NCBI RefSeq assembly: GCF_015704895.1
Contig: NZ_JADQWB010000022.1
Coordinates: forward strand, 1 to 64,000
Direction: 5' to 3'
DNA: 64,000 bases
From: Agrobacterium leguminum
GTDB lineage: Bacteria > Pseudomonadota > Alphaproteobacteria > Rhizobiales > Rhizobiaceae
This document shows positions 63,286 to 64,000 of the stretch, one piece after another. The position numbers and the translations under genes were made by a program. The first letter of the stretch is position 1. Each line of letters starts with the position of its first letter. A model generated the notes under the pieces. The model was not told the origin of the DNA. It ran no database searches and was given only the letters and a program-made list of their open reading frames with translations.

Positions 63286-63465
63286 TTACGGCTTCTCGTC
63301 GGTGCCGCCGGTGGCCGGGTGAGCGAAGTGCTGCGACCATCCGAAGTCGTGATGGATCGACTTGGTCAGCAGAATGATCACCGGTCCGGAAAACAGCGCT
63401 GCTATGATCACCAGCGCACAGAAGAAGCGTGTCGCTCTGTCTTTCAGTCCTCTTTGCCATGACAT
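63286..63465 (-). CDS. Small single-span membrane protein
   Basis: A 59-residue protein. After a basic start (MSWQRGLKDRATRFF) comes one hydrophobic segment (CALVIIAALFSGPVIILLTK), then a polar tail. The basic N-terminus suggests an inner-membrane span with the N-terminus inside. ATG 63465 follows GGTGAGAG. The frame 63242-63460 is an overlapping alternative without the same quality. It lies between the universal stress gene and the efflux factor. It may be an accessory subunit or simply unrelated; no known family is recognised. Confidence 0.55.
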   Translation of the reverse strand: MSWQRGLKDRATRFFCALVIIAALFSGPVIILLTKSIHHDFGWSQHFAHPATGGTDEKP

Positions 63466-63605
63466 TGCTCTCACCGTGGTGACTGGCCGCGGGCGCACCA
63501 CGAATTGCCCCGCGAGCCAGCCGGTTATGACGTCTAGTTGCTGGCGATCTTCACCGGCGCGATTGCAAGCCGGGATCCGTTCTGGCGATCGACGACGAGC
63601 GGTCG

Positions 63606-64000
63606 CTACGTATCCACGACACCTGTCCAGCCGCCCCCGAGCGCCTTGTTCAGCGCGATATAGGCGGTGACGACGGCAAGCTGGTTGTCGATGAGGTTGC
63701 TTTCGGCGGCGTAGAGCGCGCGTTGCGCGTCGAGCAGTTCGAGATAGCCGGAAGCCCCGGCCTCGAACTGGGCGCGCGATGCGTCAGCGGCCGTCCGGTA
63801 AGACGTGACGGCTGTGCTCAACTTGCCGCCGCGGACGCGCTGCTGCGACAGCGATACGATGGCGTTCTCGACGTCTTCCATCGCTGTGAGAACCGACGAC
63901 TGCCATGCCGCGAAACTCTCGTCCCTGCGGGCGCGGGCCGCGTCCGCCGCGGCCTTGAGCTGGCCGGCGCGGAAGATCGGAACGGTGACGGACGGCCCGA
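63606..64000 (-). CDS. Outer-membrane efflux factor, NodT/TolC family (partial)
   Basis: The frame is open to the window edge, so only the C-terminal ~131 residues are seen. They include the second repeat of the family: GPSVTVPIFRAGQLKAAADA, then DESFAAWQSSVLTAMEDVEN, then QFEAGASGYLELLDAQRALY and NQLAVVTAYIALNKALGGGW. These are the coiled-coil helices and beta strands of an outer-membrane channel of the RND efflux type. The N-terminal lipobox and the inner-membrane pump are outside the window. It ends 140 bp before the small membrane protein gene on the same strand. Confidence 0.88.
   Translation of the reverse strand, partial: GPSVTVPIFRAGQLKAAADAARARRDESFAAWQSSVLTAMEDVENAIVSLSQQRVRGGKLSTAVTSYRTAADASRAQFEAGASGYLELLDAQRALYAAESNLIDNQLAVVTAYIALNKALGGGWTGVVDT

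Overview
The window reads as an accessory region of an alphaproteobacterium, most likely Rhizobiaceae (Agrobacterium/Rhizobium type). The support is family-level: several transmembrane chemoreceptors (two ending in a CheR-type pentapeptide), a Tat-exported molybdenum hydroxylase, many LysR regulators, and a dense set of IS remnants (Tn3, IS66, IS21, IS630-like, IS110, IS3, IS30). No replication, rRNA or tRNA gene was seen, so chromosome and plasmid cannot be told apart.

Layout. 0-2 kb: IS-like repeats, a resolvase scrap and a GGDEF-EAL protein. 2.8-4 kb: an exported beta-propeller protein. 5-10.3 kb: receptor, CheW and a second receptor. 10.4-15.7 kb: a molybdenum hydroxylase set (MocA-like transferase, 2Fe-2S subunit, Tat-exported Moco subunit, cytochrome c, XdhC). 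16.1-22.7 kb: a Tn3-family transposon with a 5-bp target duplication, carrying a broken LysR gene, a broken nitrilase, an apparently intact glucokinase, a broken resolvase and a broken transposase. 23-27.2 kb: a PEBP protein, a Na+/H+ antiporter, a quinone reductase and a 310-bp IS66-derived mini-element with an 8-bp target duplication. 28.2-30.6 kb: a third receptor. 31.5-37 kb: AraC and LysR regulators and IS scrap.

37.2-52 kb is the most interesting part. Three operons encode short-chain dehydrogenases, an Old Yellow Enzyme, an aldo-keto reductase, a zinc-less MDR reductase, an epimerase-like protein, a beta-propeller and six proteins of the dimeric alpha+beta-barrel type (four ABM, one DUF1330, one EthD). 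The promoter regions of all three operons, and that of the LysR gene in their middle, carry the same ungapped 39-bp element. I infer one LysR-controlled regulon for handling quinones or other electrophilic aromatic compounds, with a cytosolic arm and an exported arm.

53-59.6 kb is a separate catabolic cluster: LysR, M20 amidohydrolase, MHS-family transporter, RraA-like and RidA-like proteins, and a broken ornithine-cyclodeaminase-like gene. 59.9-64 kb holds an IS110 transposase, an IS110-like scrap that truncates a WYL-type regulator, an EVE-domain protein, a universal stress protein, a small membrane protein and the C-terminal part of an outer-membrane efflux factor cut by the window edge.

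Many mobile-element genes, and one catabolic gene, are broken by single-base frameshifts or stops. Real decay and sequencing error cannot be separated from the sequence alone.
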